The notes: generated by a model from the letters alone, not told the origin. Shown: positions 20,589-30,501, counted from the first letter of the stretch. The stretch is DNA of 64,000 nt from Pseudolabrys sp. Root1462 (GCF_001426945.1 NZ_LMFS01000001.1:706045-770044), one strand, 5' to 3'. Numbers and translations are program-made.

Positions 20589-21518
20589 ATGGATGCCACA
20601 TCTGACCTGCGGGTCTTTGTCCGCGTCATGGATCGCGGCAATTTCTCTCAAGCTGCCAGCGACTTAGGGATTACCCCATCGGCCGTCTCGAAGCTGGTAT
20701 CGCGGCTCGAGGACCGGCTCGGTGTCAGGCTCCTGGAACGGAGCACTCGGCGCTTGGCGCTGACGCCCGAAGGCGAGACGTTCCTCGCCCGTGCCCGGCA
20801 GATCGTCGCCGATATTGAGGAAGCCGAAGCCGAGGTGGCACGGGTGCGCGGGGCGCCGCGCGGCAAACTGCGGATCAATGCCGGCACAGCATTCGGTTTG
20901 CACCAGCTGACGCGGGCGCTGCCGGAATTTCTCGCGCGCTATCCGGAAATCGACATTGAATTGTCGATCACCGACCGGCTGGTCGATCTCATCGATGAGC
21001 AGACCGACATCGCCGTGCGTTCCGGACACATTCCGGAAGGTCCCTTCGTCCAACGCAAACTGGCCGAACTCGAGCGCGTGATCTGCGCGGCGCCGTCCTA
21101 TCTCGAAAAACGCGGCACGCCGCAGACGGCGGCTGACCTCAAAGCGCATGATTGCATCGTCGTCGCCGGCCCGGGACTCAATCGCTGGCCATTCAAGACG
21201 CGCGCCGGCATCGATGTCGTCGAAGTGCGGCCGCGCGTCACCACCGATAGCGCGGAGGCGGCGATGCGTATGGCGATCGAAGGCGCCGGCATCATTCGCC
21301 TGTCGGATGTCATTGTCGGCGATCCGCTCAAGAAGGGCGAGTTGGTGCCGCTGCTCACCGCGATCCATCACGTCGAGCCGTTTCCGCTCGCCGCGATCTA
21401 TCCGACCGGACGCAACCGGCTGCCGCGGGTTGCCGTGTTTCTCGAATTTCTGCGCGAGCGTTTCGGACATGCGCCGTGGCGCATCGCCAATATGGCCGAA
21501 GCGCGCAGCAGCACCTAG
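20589..21518 (+). CDS. LysR-family transcriptional regulator
   Basis: The 309-residue protein has the N-terminal LysR winged helix (VMDRGNFSQAASDLGITPSA, then SRLEDRLGVRLLERSTR) and a C-terminal effector-binding domain (from about residue 90). It belongs to the CrgA-like group that starts with a short LRVFVRV segment. The stop shares a CTAG with the stop of the convergent AraC gene, so the two genes overlap by three to four bases. The effector is unknown. The divergent 59-residue gene is the most likely target. Confidence 0.93.
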   Translation: MDATSDLRVFVRVMDRGNFSQAASDLGITPSAVSKLVSRLEDRLGVRLLERSTRRLALTPEGETFLARARQIVADIEEAEAEVARVRGAPRGKLRINAGTAFGLHQLTRALPEFLARYPEIDIELSITDRLVDLIDEQTDIAVRSGHIPEGPFVQRKLAELERVICAAPSYLEKRGTPQTAADLKAHDCIVVAGPGLNRWPFKTRAGIDVVEVRPRVTTDSAEAAMRMAIEGAGIIRLSDVIVGDPLKKGELVPLLTAIHHVEPFPLAAIYPTGRNRLPRVAVFLEFLRERFGHAPWRIANMAEARSST

Positions 21519-22336
21519 GCGGCGCGGCTGCCGTTGCGATATTCGCTCGGCGTCGTCCCCATCAGGCGGCGGAAGCGGCGGTTGAAGGTAGACAGATCGT
21601 TGAAGCCGGCATCGTAGGCGATCGCCGCCACCGGTTCGTCGCCGGCGCAAAGCCTGAGCGCCGCGCGGCTGAGCCGGGTGCGCAGGATATATTGATGCGG
21701 CGTCAGGCCGACGACCTGCCGGAACGTGCGCAGGAAGTGATAAGGGCTCATCGCGGCCTCGCGCGCCAGCGCGGCGACGGTCAGTTTGCTGTCGGCCTCG
21801 GCTTCAATGCGACGCGCCGCCAGGCTGACGCGGCGCTCGTCGCGCGCGCTCGGCGTTGCTCGCCGCCGCGCCGGTGTCAGCAGCAAGGCGACGGCGCCGG
21901 AGAGCCGCAGCATGATCTCTTCAAAGGCGCCGCTGTCATGCCGGTCGCGCGCAGACTCTGCGGCGGCAAAGATCGGTGTGAGCTGTGGCAATGGCGGCAG
22001 GGCCGGGCGGTCGAACTTAGTCGTCGTTGCACCGGCTGCGGCCACCGTGTCCTCGAAGCATTGCGGCGTGATGTGGAAGGCGAGACAGCGATCGCCGGGC
22101 GCGTGCTCGTGGCCGCATTCGAAACAGGCGCCGGCATTGCCAAGCAGAAGTGAACCCGGCACCAGCACGGCGGAACCGGCGCGGGTGCGATATTGAAATG
22201 AGCCGTGCGTCACCAAGGCGATCGAGACGTCGCGATGCTGTTCCTCGAACGCCTTGTCGCGCGGGCCGCTGTCGCAAGCGACGTCGCGGACCTGCCAGCC
22301 CAAGCCTTCGGCGACGATATTGGTGGTGACGGCCAT
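21515..22336 (-). CDS. AraC-family transcriptional regulator
   Basis: The about 273-residue protein has a cupin-like N-terminal sensing region and a C-terminal AraC DNA-binding domain with two helix-turn-helix units (LTVAALAREAAMSPYHFLRT and VAAIAYDAGFNDLSTFNRRF). The N-terminal half has a CFECGHEH motif that could bind metal. The ATG at 22336 was chosen; an in-frame TTG at 22396 would add 20 residues. It is divergent from the DUF1579-like and VOC genes, which are its likely targets. Confidence 0.9.
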   Translation of the reverse strand: MAVTTNIVAEGLGWQVRDVACDSGPRDKAFEEQHRDVSIALVTHGSFQYRTRAGSAVLVPGSLLLGNAGACFECGHEHAPGDRCLAFHITPQCFEDTVAAAGATTTKFDRPALPPLPQLTPIFAAAESARDRHDSGAFEEIMLRLSGAVALLLTPARRRATPSARDERRVSLAARRIEAEADSKLTVAALAREAAMSPYHFLRTFRQVVGLTPHQYILRTRLSRAALRLCAGDEPVAAIAYDAGFNDLSTFNRRFRRLMGTTPSEYRNGSRAA

Positions 22337-22458
22337 GAACTCGATCCAGCCCGTTGGCGAGGCGTTTTGGTGAAACGCCTCGCCGCAGAATAGCAATTTT
22401 TCCCAAGCACGACAAAGCCCGGGCGGTTAGCTCTGTGCTGTAAAGACGGAGCAATGCG

Positions 22459-22950
22459 ATGGCCCTGCAAACTTCCCGATTCATCGAAACCTTGACGTCC
22501 GCCGGTCCGGCGCCGGACCGCGCCGACAAACTGGCGCTTTATGGGCAGTTCATCGGCGACTGGACGTTCGACGCCACCGTCAACAAGGACGACGGCACCC
22601 AGCATCGCGGGCAGGGCGAGATCCATTTCGCTTGGGTGCTCGACGGCCGTGCCATTCAGGACGTCTGGATCCTGCCCGGCATCTTTTACGGCTCGACCTT
22701 GCGGGTCTACGATCCGGGCATCGACGGCTGGCACATTCTGTGGAGCGATCCGCTGAAGCAACTCTACACGCGGCAGATCGGCCGCGCCCAAGGCCGCGAT
22801 ATCGTGCAACTCGGCAATGCCGATGACGCTCATATCCGATGGAGCTTTACCGAAGTCACGTCCGATTCTTTCCGCTGGCGCGGCGAACGCTCGGCCGACG
22901 GCGGCGCGACCTGGTTTCTGCAAGCCGATTTCCGCGCCCGACGCAACTGA
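22459..22950 (+). CDS. DUF1579/lipocalin-like hypothetical protein
   Basis: The 163-residue protein is rich in beta-strands with motifs such as YGQFIGDWTFDATV, GEIHFAWVLDGRAIQDVW and GSTLRVYDPGIDGWHILW. It resembles DUF1579-like barrels that may bind small hydrophobic ligands. No signal peptide is seen, so it is cytoplasmic. GGAG lies ahead of the ATG. It is 18 bases upstream of a VOC-family gene and divergent from an AraC regulator, suggesting a small inducible detoxification or catabolic unit. Confidence 0.65.
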   Translation: MALQTSRFIETLTSAGPAPDRADKLALYGQFIGDWTFDATVNKDDGTQHRGQGEIHFAWVLDGRAIQDVWILPGIFYGSTLRVYDPGIDGWHILWSDPLKQLYTRQIGRAQGRDIVQLGNADDAHIRWSFTEVTSDSFRWRGERSADGGATWFLQADFRARRN

Positions 22951-22968
22951 TCAACACGGAGGCAAGAC

Positions 22969-23340
22969 ATGTTCGACCATATTTCGATCGGGGTGCGTGA
23001 TCTCGCACGCACGCGCCGCTTCTACGATGCGGCCTTGGCGCCGCTCGGCGCGACGTTGAAATACCAGCGCGATGACATGCTCGGCTATGGCCGCGACGAA
23101 ATTCAATTGTGGATCGGTCCTGCGAAGCGGCCGGTGCCTGCCGACATGGAATCCGGTTTGCACTTCTGTTTCACCGCACCGAGCCGCGACAGTGTCGCCG
23201 CGTTCCACGCCGCCGCGCTGAAGACGGGCGGCACCGACAACGGCAAGCCCGGCCTGCGCAAAGACTATGGCGACAACTATTACGCCGCCTTCGTCATCGA
23301 TCCGGATGGCTATAGGCTCGAAGCCTATTGCGGCAAGTAG
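22969..23340 (+). CDS. VOC-family (glyoxalase/bleomycin-resistance-like) protein
   Basis: The 123-residue protein is a single VOC domain: MFDHISIGVRDLARTRRFYD at the start, GLHFCFTAPS in the middle and FVIDPDGYRLEAYCGK at the end. The likely metal ligands are H4, the mid-chain H and the glutamate of LEAYC. Such proteins are metal-dependent lyases, isomerases or dioxygenases; the substrate cannot be told. GGAGG precedes the ATG. It ends six bases from the convergent ampD stop. Confidence 0.88.
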   Translation: MFDHISIGVRDLARTRRFYDAALAPLGATLKYQRDDMLGYGRDEIQLWIGPAKRPVPADMESGLHFCFTAPSRDSVAAFHAAALKTGGTDNGKPGLRKDYGDNYYAAFVIDPDGYRLEAYCGK

Positions 23341-23346
23341 CGGCGG

Positions 23347-24120
23347 TCAGCCGAGCGGCGGCGGCCGCGTGTCGACCAGTGCGCGCAAAGTCATCTGCGT
23401 CGACGGATCGGCGATGCCGTCGACGCGCGCCGGCCGGAAGTGGCGCTGGAAGGCGATGACGACATCGCGCGTCGTGTCGTCGTACTGGCCGGTCTCCTCG
23501 ACGCCATAACCGTAAGCGGCGAGCATCCGCTGCAGCCGCGCCACACCGTCGCTGCGGTCGCCCGGGTGCAGCTTGACGCCGTCCATGTTGGCGGGTGCCG
23601 GGCGGACCCAGTGGCCGATGCCGGAGTCGCTCAGCAGTTCCCACGGAAACTTTTCGCCGGGGTCCTGCTTGCGCGACGGCGCGACGTCCGAATGCGCGAG
23701 CACACGGTCCGGGCTGATGGGGCCGCGCCGCGTGATGATCGCCTTGCAAAGTGAAATGACGGCGGCGGTCTGGCGCAACGGAAAGTCCGCGTAGCCGAAT
23801 TCATGACCGGGATTGACGATCTCGATGCCGATCGAGCACGAATTGATGTCGGTCTCCCCGGCCCAGAACGACACACCGGCGTGCCAGGCGCGCTTGGTCT
23901 CGGGTACGCACTGGACGATGCGGCCGTCCTCAAACACGACGTAATGCGCGGACACCTTGGAGTCGGCCGACGTCAGCCGCTCGAGGGCGGCTTGGCCGGT
24001 CTGCATGCCGGTGTAGTGCAGGAGGATCAGGTCCGCGCGCCGACCGTCGGCGCGTTCGTCCCAATTTGGGGACGGCACGACATCGGCAACGACGAAAGAG
24101 TCCGGCTGAAAGGCGGCCAT
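23347..24120 (-). CDS. N-acetylmuramoyl-L-alanine amidase with peptidoglycan-binding domain (AmpD-like)
   Basis: The about 257-residue protein has an Amidase_2 domain (about 25-165) with zinc-ligand regions LILLHYTGM, the histidine of KRAWHAGVSFW, and VLAHSDVAPSRKQDPGE. A C-terminal PG_binding_1 domain follows (about 185-250). It should cleave the amide between N-acetylmuramic acid and L-alanine in muropeptides during recycling. No signal peptide is obvious from the chosen ATG at 24120, which fits a cytoplasmic AmpD. It lies directly upstream of, and divergent from, the dcw cluster. Confidence 0.85.
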   Translation of the reverse strand: MAAFQPDSFVVADVVPSPNWDERADGRRADLILLHYTGMQTGQAALERLTSADSKVSAHYVVFEDGRIVQCVPETKRAWHAGVSFWAGETDINSCSIGIEIVNPGHEFGYADFPLRQTAAVISLCKAIITRRGPISPDRVLAHSDVAPSRKQDPGEKFPWELLSDSGIGHWVRPAPANMDGVKLHPGDRSDGVARLQRMLAAYGYGVEETGQYDDTTRDVVIAFQRHFRPARVDGIADPSTQMTLRALVDTRPPPLG

Positions 24121-24458
24121 GGCCGGGAATAGTCCAGTTCGACAGGAGGTGAGGTGGGTTCTATTTGCCCTCGCCGCCGCGGAAATCAACCCGCGCCTCG
24201 TTTTGGCCCCGGAATCGAAACAAATCCTTAAGTTTAAGAGTGGCTTAATGGCGAACTCGCGCTGCGTCGGTCCTTTCTCGAAAGTTCCGTCGCGGGTCCG
24301 TCCATTAATGCCGCTTTTTGCCCATGATCGCCGCCGCAATCTCGTTCAGGAAGGCCAAAGCCTGCTGCAATGAGGTCCCGGCACTCGGCCGGGCGCGGTG
24401 GCACCTTGGCGGCCAAAGCCGGGGAAGCCGAAACAATTCGCGGGGATTGGCTCGAAGC
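24121..24458. other. Intergenic region upstream of the dcw cluster; no mraZ seen
   Basis: These 338 bases separate ampD from rsmH. No open frame here resembles MraZ, which usually precedes rsmH. An AT-richer stretch around 24200-24250 (CTTAAGTTTAAGAGTGGCTTAA) is the best candidate for the dcw promoter. I see no hairpin terminator. Confidence 0.5.
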
Positions 24459-25484
24459 ATGATGGCGCTGCGCGACGATTCCCGGTTCGCCATGCCGCAT
24501 ATCGCGGTTCTCGAACGCCAGGCGGTCGAGTTCCTGGCGGTGCGCGACGGCGGCGTCTACATCGACGGCACTTTTGGCGCCGGCGGCTACACCCGCCTGA
24601 TTCTCGATGCGGCGCCGGATGCGCGCGTCATCGGCATCGATCGCGATCAGAGCGCGGTGGCGCGCGGCGCCGATCTGGTCGAGGCGGCAACGGGCCGCCT
24701 CACTCTGGTCGAAGACCGCTTCTCCAATCTCGACGGGGTCGCCGGCGATTGCGGGGCGTCGGCGGTCGACGGCATCGTGCTCGATATCGGTGTGTCGTCG
24801 ATGCAGCTCGACCAGCCGGAGCGTGGCTTTTCCTTCCGTTTCGATGGGCCGCTCGACATGCGCATGGGCGGCGACGGCCCCGACGCCGCCGACGTCGTCG
24901 CCGCGGCAAGCGAGCGCGACCTCGCCGACATCATCTACCGGCTCGGCGAAGAGCGGCATTCGCGCAGCGTCGCGCGCGCCATCGTCAAGGCACGCGCTGA
25001 AGAGCCGATCCGCACCACGGCACGGCTCGCCGCGATCGTCGCCTCCGTGGTCCGCGCCAAGCCGAACGAGATTCATCCGGCGACCCGCACGTTCCAGGCG
25101 CTGCGTATTTTCGTCAATGACGAACTCGGCGAACTCGCGGCCGCATTGCTCGCCGCCGAACGAATCCTAAAGCCGGGCGGCCGTCTGGCCGTGGTCTCGT
25201 TCCATTCGCTCGAAGACCGCATCGTCAAGTCATACCTTGCCTCGCGCGGCGAAACTCGTGCCGGTTCGCGCCATATGCCGGATGTCGCGCGCAACGAAGC
25301 GCGCTTCGTCACGCTGACCAAGAAGCCCGTCATCGCCGATGAGGACGAAGTCGCGCACAATCCGCGCGCGCGCTCGGCCAAGCTGCGCGCTGCCGAGCGC
25401 ACCGCCGCACCGGCGCTTGCCGGCGATCTCGACGACCTGCTGCCGCCGCTGCCGCCCATCGACGACGTGATGAGAGGCGGCTGA
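24459..25484 (+). CDS. rsmH: 16S rRNA m4C1402 N4-methyltransferase RsmH (MraW)
   Basis: The about 341-residue SAM-dependent enzyme methylates C1402 of 16S rRNA in the ribosomal P site. It has the opening [15 protein letters not shown], the SAM-binding [14 protein letters not shown] and the RsmH signatures [25 protein letters not shown] and [15 protein letters not shown]. The ATG at 24459 is supported by homology at the N-terminus; in-frame starts further upstream encode an unrelated sequence. It is the first gene of the dcw cluster and ends one base before ftsL. Confidence 0.96.
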   Translation: MMALRDDSRFAMPHIAVLERQAVEFLAVRDGGVYIDGTFGAGGYTRLILDAAPDARVIGIDRDQSAVARGADLVEAATGRLTLVEDRFSNLDGVAGDCGASAVDGIVLDIGVSSMQLDQPERGFSFRFDGPLDMRMGGDGPDAADVVAAASERDLADIIYRLGEERHSRSVARAIVKARAEEPIRTTARLAAIVASVVRAKPNEIHPATRTFQALRIFVNDELGELAAALLAAERILKPGGRLAVVSFHSLEDRIVKSYLASRGETRAGSRHMPDVARNEARFVTLTKKPVIADEDEVAHNPRARSAKLRAAERTAAPALAGDLDDLLPPLPPIDDVMRGG

Positions 25485-25485
25485 C

Positions 25486-25869
25486 ATGATGCGTCTCGTG
25501 CACATCCTGGTCATCGCCGCGCTGATCTCGGCGGCAACCTACGTCTACAAGATCAAGTTCGATTCAACGCTGCAGGCCGAACGCGTCGCCAAGCTGCGCA
25601 ACGAGCTGCGGCACGAACACGACGTCGTCGCCAACCTGCGCGGCGAATGGGCCAGGCTGCAGACGCCGGCGCGGATCCAGGGCCTCGCCGAACGCCATTT
25701 GAAGTTGCAGCCGATGCAGACCAATCAATTCGACACTTTCGATAATCTGCCGCCCCGTCCGCCTGAGGTGCCCCCGCAGGAGGATCCGATCGCCTCCATG
25801 ATCGCGCCGGGCCAGAAGGCGCCGACGGAGACGACGGGCAGCATCGCTAACCGCGGAGTGACGCGATGA
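25486..25869 (+). CDS. ftsL: Cell division protein FtsL
   Basis: The 127-residue bitopic protein has a short cytoplasmic start, one transmembrane helix (about 4-20: LVHILVIAALISAATYVY) and a periplasmic heptad coiled coil (about 25-70). It ends in a proline-rich tail. Identification rests on this architecture and its place between rsmH and ftsI. FtsL partners with FtsB and FtsQ to control septal FtsW/FtsI. Its stop overlaps the ftsI start (ATGA). Confidence 0.85.
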   Translation: MMRLVHILVIAALISAATYVYKIKFDSTLQAERVAKLRNELRHEHDVVANLRGEWARLQTPARIQGLAERHLKLQPMQTNQFDTFDNLPPRPPEVPPQEDPIASMIAPGQKAPTETTGSIANRGVTR

Positions 25870-27626
25870 GCGCGGTAGACACCGGAGCACAAGCCGCACC
25901 GGCAAAGCGTGGCGAAACGCGACTGCAGCGCCTGTTTCGCACCATGCTGTACGGCGCCAACGTCGATCGCAACGTCAAGGCCAAGGCGCGCCTGCTGCTG
26001 GCCATGGTGGTCTTCATCGGTCTGTACGGAATCATCGCCGGCCGCCTGGTGATGTTCGCGGTCATCAGCGACGGTCATAGCGGCCGGCGCAGCGTCACCC
26101 AGGATGCGGTCGCCACCGCTCGTCCCGACATCATCGATCGTCGCGGCTCGATCATTGCCACCGATGTGAAGACGCCGTCGTTGTTCGCCGAGCCGCGCAA
26201 GCTGATCGACGTCGATGAAGCGGTCGAGCTTCTCACCGCGACATTGCCCGATCTCGACGCCAAGGAATTGCGCGAACGGCTGTCGTCGAACCGCGGCTTC
26301 GTGTGGCTCAAGCGCGAAATCACCGCCAAGCAGCAGAAGGAAATCTACAGGCTTGGCCTTCCCGGCATCGGCTTCCTCACCGAGAACAAGCGCATCTATC
26401 CGAACGGCCCGGTGGTCTCGCACGAGATCGGTCACGTCAACGTCGACAACCAGGGCATTGCCGGCATGGAGAAGTGGCTCGACGGGCAGGGGCTCGCCGC
26501 GCTGCACATGGCCGGTCTCGCCACCGATCGTTTGCAGCGGCCGGTCGAACTCGCGCTCGATTTGCGTGTGCAGTTCGCCCTGCGCGACGAACTGGTCAAG
26601 GCGCGCGAGAAGTTTTCCGCCAACGCCGCCGCCGGCGTTGTGCTGAACGTCAACACCGGCGAAGTGGTCGCCATGGTGTCGGAGCCGGACTACGACCCAA
26701 ATAACCCGCGCGAGGCCAACGATCCGACCCGCATCAACCGGTTGACCACCGGCGTGTTCGAGATGGGCTCGACGTTCAAGATCTTCACCCTGGCGATGGG
26801 GCTCGACTCCGGGCGGGTTACGCTCAATTCCCAGTTCGATGGCCGCCAGACTTTGCGTTACGGCCGTTTCACCATCCATGACGATCATCCGCTGAACCGC
26901 ATGCTCAGCGTGCCGGAGATCTTCACCTATTCATCGAACATCGGCGCCGCGCGCATGGCACTGTCGCTCGGCCCGGAATATCACCGCGCCTTCCTGAAGA
27001 AGATGGGCCAGCTCGACAGGCTGCGCACCGAAATTCCGGAAAGCGCAGAGCCGATCGTGCCGAAGCGCTGGGGCGAACTCAACACCGTGACGATCGCCTT
27101 CGGTCACGGCCTCTCGGTCGCGCCGCTGCAGGCGCTGATGGGCGTCGGCGCGGTCATGAACGGTGGTCTCCTCATTCCGCCGACCTTCCTGAAGCGAACA
27201 CCGGAGGAGGCGCGCGCCCTGGCGACGCAGGTCCTCAAGCCCGAGACTTCGAAACAGATGCGCTATCTGATGCGCCTCAACTCGGAGAAGGGTACCGGCA
27301 CCAAGGCCAACGTCGCGGGTTACTATATTGGCGGCAAGACCGGCACGGCAGAAAAGGTCATCAACGGCCGCTATGCCAAGAACAAACTGTTGACCGATTT
27401 CATCGCTGTCATGCCGGCCGACAAACCGAAATATTTGCTGCTGATCATGCTCGACGAGCCTCATGGAAGTAAGGAAACCTACGGCTTCGCCACCGCCGGC
27501 TGGAACGCCGCGCCCACGGCGGCCAAGGTGATTTCGCGCATCGGTCCGTTGCTCGACATGCAGCCGCGCTTCGATCTGCCCAACGCCGACCAGTTGATCC
27601 TGGCGAGCGACAAGGTGGTGCGGTGA
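25866..27626 (+). CDS. ftsI: Septal peptidoglycan transpeptidase FtsI (PBP3)
   Basis: The 586-residue class B penicillin-binding protein has one N-terminal transmembrane helix (about 40-65), a pedestal domain and a transpeptidase domain. The active-site triads are complete: S302-x-x-K305 (GSTFKIF), S356-x-N358 (YSSNIG) and K491-T-G (GGKTGTAEK). It cross-links septal peptidoglycan made by FtsW. It overlaps both ftsL and murE by four bases. Confidence 0.96.
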   Translation: MSAVDTGAQAAPAKRGETRLQRLFRTMLYGANVDRNVKAKARLLLAMVVFIGLYGIIAGRLVMFAVISDGHSGRRSVTQDAVATARPDIIDRRGSIIATDVKTPSLFAEPRKLIDVDEAVELLTATLPDLDAKELRERLSSNRGFVWLKREITAKQQKEIYRLGLPGIGFLTENKRIYPNGPVVSHEIGHVNVDNQGIAGMEKWLDGQGLAALHMAGLATDRLQRPVELALDLRVQFALRDELVKAREKFSANAAAGVVLNVNTGEVVAMVSEPDYDPNNPREANDPTRINRLTTGVFEMGSTFKIFTLAMGLDSGRVTLNSQFDGRQTLRYGRFTIHDDHPLNRMLSVPEIFTYSSNIGAARMALSLGPEYHRAFLKKMGQLDRLRTEIPESAEPIVPKRWGELNTVTIAFGHGLSVAPLQALMGVGAVMNGGLLIPPTFLKRTPEEARALATQVLKPETSKQMRYLMRLNSEKGTGTKANVAGYYIGGKTGTAEKVINGRYAKNKLLTDFIAVMPADKPKYLLLIMLDEPHGSKETYGFATAGWNAAPTAAKVISRIGPLLDMQPRFDLPNADQLILASDKVVR

Positions 27627-29071
27627 ACCTCGGCGATCTCTTACCCGAGGCCAAGATCGATCCGGGTTTCGCCGCTGTGGCGATCACCGGGGTCTCATCC
27701 GACAGCCGCAAGGTAAGGCCGGGCTTTCTCTTTATCGCCATTGCCGGCAACAAGGCCGACGGCGCGGAGTACGCTGCCAAGGCGGTGGAAGCGGGCGCCG
27801 TCGCGGTTGCCGCCGAGCATCGGCCGGCCGAACTGCCGACTCATGTGGTCTTTATCGAGGTCGGAAACGCACGGCGCACGCTGGCGATGGCGGCCGCGCG
27901 CTATTATCCGCGGCAGCCGGAGACCATCGCCGCCGTCACCGGCACCAGCGGCAAGACGTCGGTCGCCGCTTTCACGCGCGAGATCTGGACGACCCTGGGC
28001 TATCCGGCTGCCAGCATCGGTACCGTCGGTGTCGTTTCGCCGAAGGGCGAGATCTACGGTTCACTGACCACGCCAGATCCGGTCGACCTGCATCGGTCGC
28101 TCGATGAACTGGCGGGCGAGGGCGTGACCCATCTGGCGCTGGAGGCCTCCTCGCACGGGCTCGATCAGCACCGGCTCGACGGCATTCGCATCGCTGCCGG
28201 CGCCTATACCAATCTGTCGCGCGATCATCTCGACTATCATCCGACGCTGGAAGCCTATCTCGCCGCCAAGCTGCGGTTGTTCTCGGATCTGATCGCGGCG
28301 AACGGCACCGCGGTGATCAATGCAGATGACGCGCACGCGCCGCAGGTCATTGACGCAGCGGTCAAACGCGGCCTCAAGCTGATGACGATCGGCGAAAGCG
28401 GTGATGGCATTCGCATCGCCCGCGTCGCCATAGACGGGTTCGCCCAGCGCGTGACATTTGCACACGCCGGCGAGACCTATGACGTGAAGCTACCGCTGGT
28501 CGGCGCGTTCCAGGTCTACAATGCCGCCGTGGCGGCGGGGCTCGTCATCGCCACCGGCGGCAAGCCTGCATCCGTCTTCACCGCGCTTGCGAAACTCACC
28601 GGCGCCAAGGGCCGGCTTGAGCTCGCCGGTAGCTATCGCGGCGCGCCGATCTTCATCGACTATGCGCACAAGCCGGATGCACTGGACAAGGCGCTCGAGG
28701 CGCTGCGGCCCTATGCCAGCGGAAGGCTCGTCGTCGTGTTCGGCGCCGGCGGCGATCGCGATCCAGGCAAGCGTCCGATCATGGGCGAGGTGGCGCGTGC
28801 CGGGGCGGATCGCGTTATCGTCACCGATGACAATCCGCGCAGCGAGCAGCCGGGTGCGATCCGCGCTGCGATTCTTGCCGCCGCCCCTGGCGCCACGGAG
28901 ATCGGCGATCGCGCCGAAGCGATCCGCGCCGGCATCGCCGGCCTCGAAGCCGGCGACGTGCTGTTGATCGCCGGCAAAGGACACGAGACCGGCCAGATCG
29001 TCGGCGGGAAGGTGCTGCCGTTCTCCGATCATGAGGCCGTCGCAAAGGTACTGAAGGACTTGGCGAGATGA
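27623..29071 (+). CDS. murE: UDP-MurNAc-L-Ala-D-Glu:meso-diaminopimelate ligase MurE
   Basis: This 482-residue cytoplasmic ligase adds meso-DAP, the third residue of the stem peptide. The ATP-binding TGTSGKTS lies at about 106-113. The DNPR motif in TDDNPRSEQP, which marks DAP rather than lysine specificity, is present. So are the carbamylated-lysine region and IAGKGHETGQ. The start is a GTG within the ftsI stop (GTGA), and the stop overlaps murF (ATGA). Confidence 0.96.
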   Translation: MNLGDLLPEAKIDPGFAAVAITGVSSDSRKVRPGFLFIAIAGNKADGAEYAAKAVEAGAVAVAAEHRPAELPTHVVFIEVGNARRTLAMAAARYYPRQPETIAAVTGTSGKTSVAAFTREIWTTLGYPAASIGTVGVVSPKGEIYGSLTTPDPVDLHRSLDELAGEGVTHLALEASSHGLDQHRLDGIRIAAGAYTNLSRDHLDYHPTLEAYLAAKLRLFSDLIAANGTAVINADDAHAPQVIDAAVKRGLKLMTIGESGDGIRIARVAIDGFAQRVTFAHAGETYDVKLPLVGAFQVYNAAVAAGLVIATGGKPASVFTALAKLTGAKGRLELAGSYRGAPIFIDYAHKPDALDKALEALRPYASGRLVVVFGAGGDRDPGKRPIMGEVARAGADRVIVTDDNPRSEQPGAIRAAILAAAPGATEIGDRAEAIRAGIAGLEAGDVLLIAGKGHETGQIVGGKVLPFSDHEAVAKVLKDLAR

Positions 29072-30501
29072 CCGCGCTTTGGACCCTTTCGGACATGGCC
29101 CGCGCGATGCACGCCGATACCACCGGCACGCCGGCATCCGATGTCACCGGCATTTCGATCGACACGCGCACGATCGCCAAAGGCGAAGCATTCTTCGCGC
29201 TCACCGATGCGCGCGACGGGCATGACTTCGTCGAAGCCGCGTTGCAGGCCGGCGCCGGCGTGGCCGTGGTCGCCCGCGAGCGGCGTTCGCGCTTCGCCGC
29301 CGATGCGCCGTTGTTGTTGGTCGATGACGTGCTCGAGGCGTTGCGTGATCTCGGCCGCGCCGCACGCGCCCGCACCGACGCCAGAATCGTCGCCGTCACC
29401 GGTTCGGTCGGCAAGACCGGTACCAAGGAAGCCTTGCGACTAGCGTTGTCAGCGGACGGCGCGACCCATGCCTCGGCGGCTTCATATAACAATCACTGGG
29501 GCGTGCCGTTGTCGCTGGCGCGCTGCCCGGCCGACGTCAAATACGCGATTTTCGAAATCGGCATGAACCACGCCGGCGAGATCACGCCTTTGGTGAAGAT
29601 GGTGCGCCCGCACGTCGCCATCGTCACCACGGTCGAGCCCGTGCATCTGGAATACTTCGGCTCGGTCGAAAAGATCGCCGATGCCAAGGCCGAGATCTTT
29701 CTCGGCATCGAACCGGGCGGCGCCGCGGTGATCAACCGCGACAATGCGCAATATGAACGGCTGGCGGCGGCGGCCAAGGCGGCCGGCGTCAGCCGCATTG
29801 TCAGCTTCGGCGAACACGAATCCTGTGACGCGCGGCTGATGCGCTTCGCGCTGCGTCCCGACACCTCCTGCGTTCACGCCGATATCCTCGGCAACGAAGT
29901 GCATTACAAACTCGGCGCTCCGGGCCGGCATCTCGTCGACAACTCGCTCGCCGTACTGGCGGCGGTGTCGCTGATGGGCGCCGATCTCGCGCTCGCGGCG
30001 CTGGCGCTTCGCAAATTGCGGGCGCCGACCGGGCGCGGTGCGCGAATCGTTCTGCGCGTGAATGGCGGCACGGCGCTCCTGATCGACGAAAGTTATAACG
30101 CCAATCCGGCGTCGATGGCGGCGGCCATTGCGCTGCTCGGCCAGGCCGAAGTCGGCCCGCGTGGCCGGCGCATCGCTGTTCTGGGCGATATGCTGGAACT
30201 GGGCGGCGACGGTGCGGCCTTGCACCGGGCGTTGGCGGCCAATCTCGAGACCGGCCATATCGATCTTGTATATTGTTCTGGACCGCTGATGCATTCGCTG
30301 TGGGAGGCTCTTCCCTCGGGCCGCCGGGGCGGCTATGCCGGGACGGCGGCGGAATTGGAGCCTGCCGTGCTCGGCGCCGTGCGTCCTGGCGACGCGGTGA
30401 TGGTGAAGGGCTCGTTCGGCTCCCGAATGGCTCCTATCGTCAAGGCGTTAGAACGAGTCTATGCGGGCAGCCCGGCGCCTGAGGCGGATGCCGGAGCCTG
30501 A
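29068..30501 (+). CDS. murF: UDP-MurNAc-tripeptide:D-Ala-D-Ala ligase MurF
   Basis: The 477-residue cytoplasmic ligase completes the UDP-MurNAc-pentapeptide by adding D-Ala-D-Ala. The P-loop VTGSVGKTGTKEALR begins at about residue 110, followed by SYNNHWGVPLSLAR, FEIGMNHAGEI and DESYNANPASMAAAI, all typical of MurF. It is coupled to murE by a four-base overlap; mraY begins 45 bases later. Confidence 0.96.
   Translation: MTALWTLSDMARAMHADTTGTPASDVTGISIDTRTIAKGEAFFALTDARDGHDFVEAALQAGAGVAVVARERRSRFAADAPLLLVDDVLEALRDLGRAARARTDARIVAVTGSVGKTGTKEALRLALSADGATHASAASYNNHWGVPLSLARCPADVKYAIFEIGMNHAGEITPLVKMVRPHVAIVTTVEPVHLEYFGSVEKIADAKAEIFLGIEPGGAAVINRDNAQYERLAAAAKAAGVSRIVSFGEHESCDARLMRFALRPDTSCVHADILGNEVHYKLGAPGRHLVDNSLAVLAAVSLMGADLALAALALRKLRAPTGRGARIVLRVNGGTALLIDESYNANPASMAAAIALLGQAEVGPRGRRIAVLGDMLELGGDGAALHRALAANLETGHIDLVYCSGPLMHSLWEALPSGRRGGYAGTAAELEPAVLGAVRPGDAVMVKGSFGSRMAPIVKALERVYAGSPAPEADAGA

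Noticed and set aside
24305..24493. Minus-strand frame ending in [21 protein letters not shown]
   Set aside because: The end looks protein-like, but there is no ribosome-binding site, the start overlaps rsmH, and I recognise no family.
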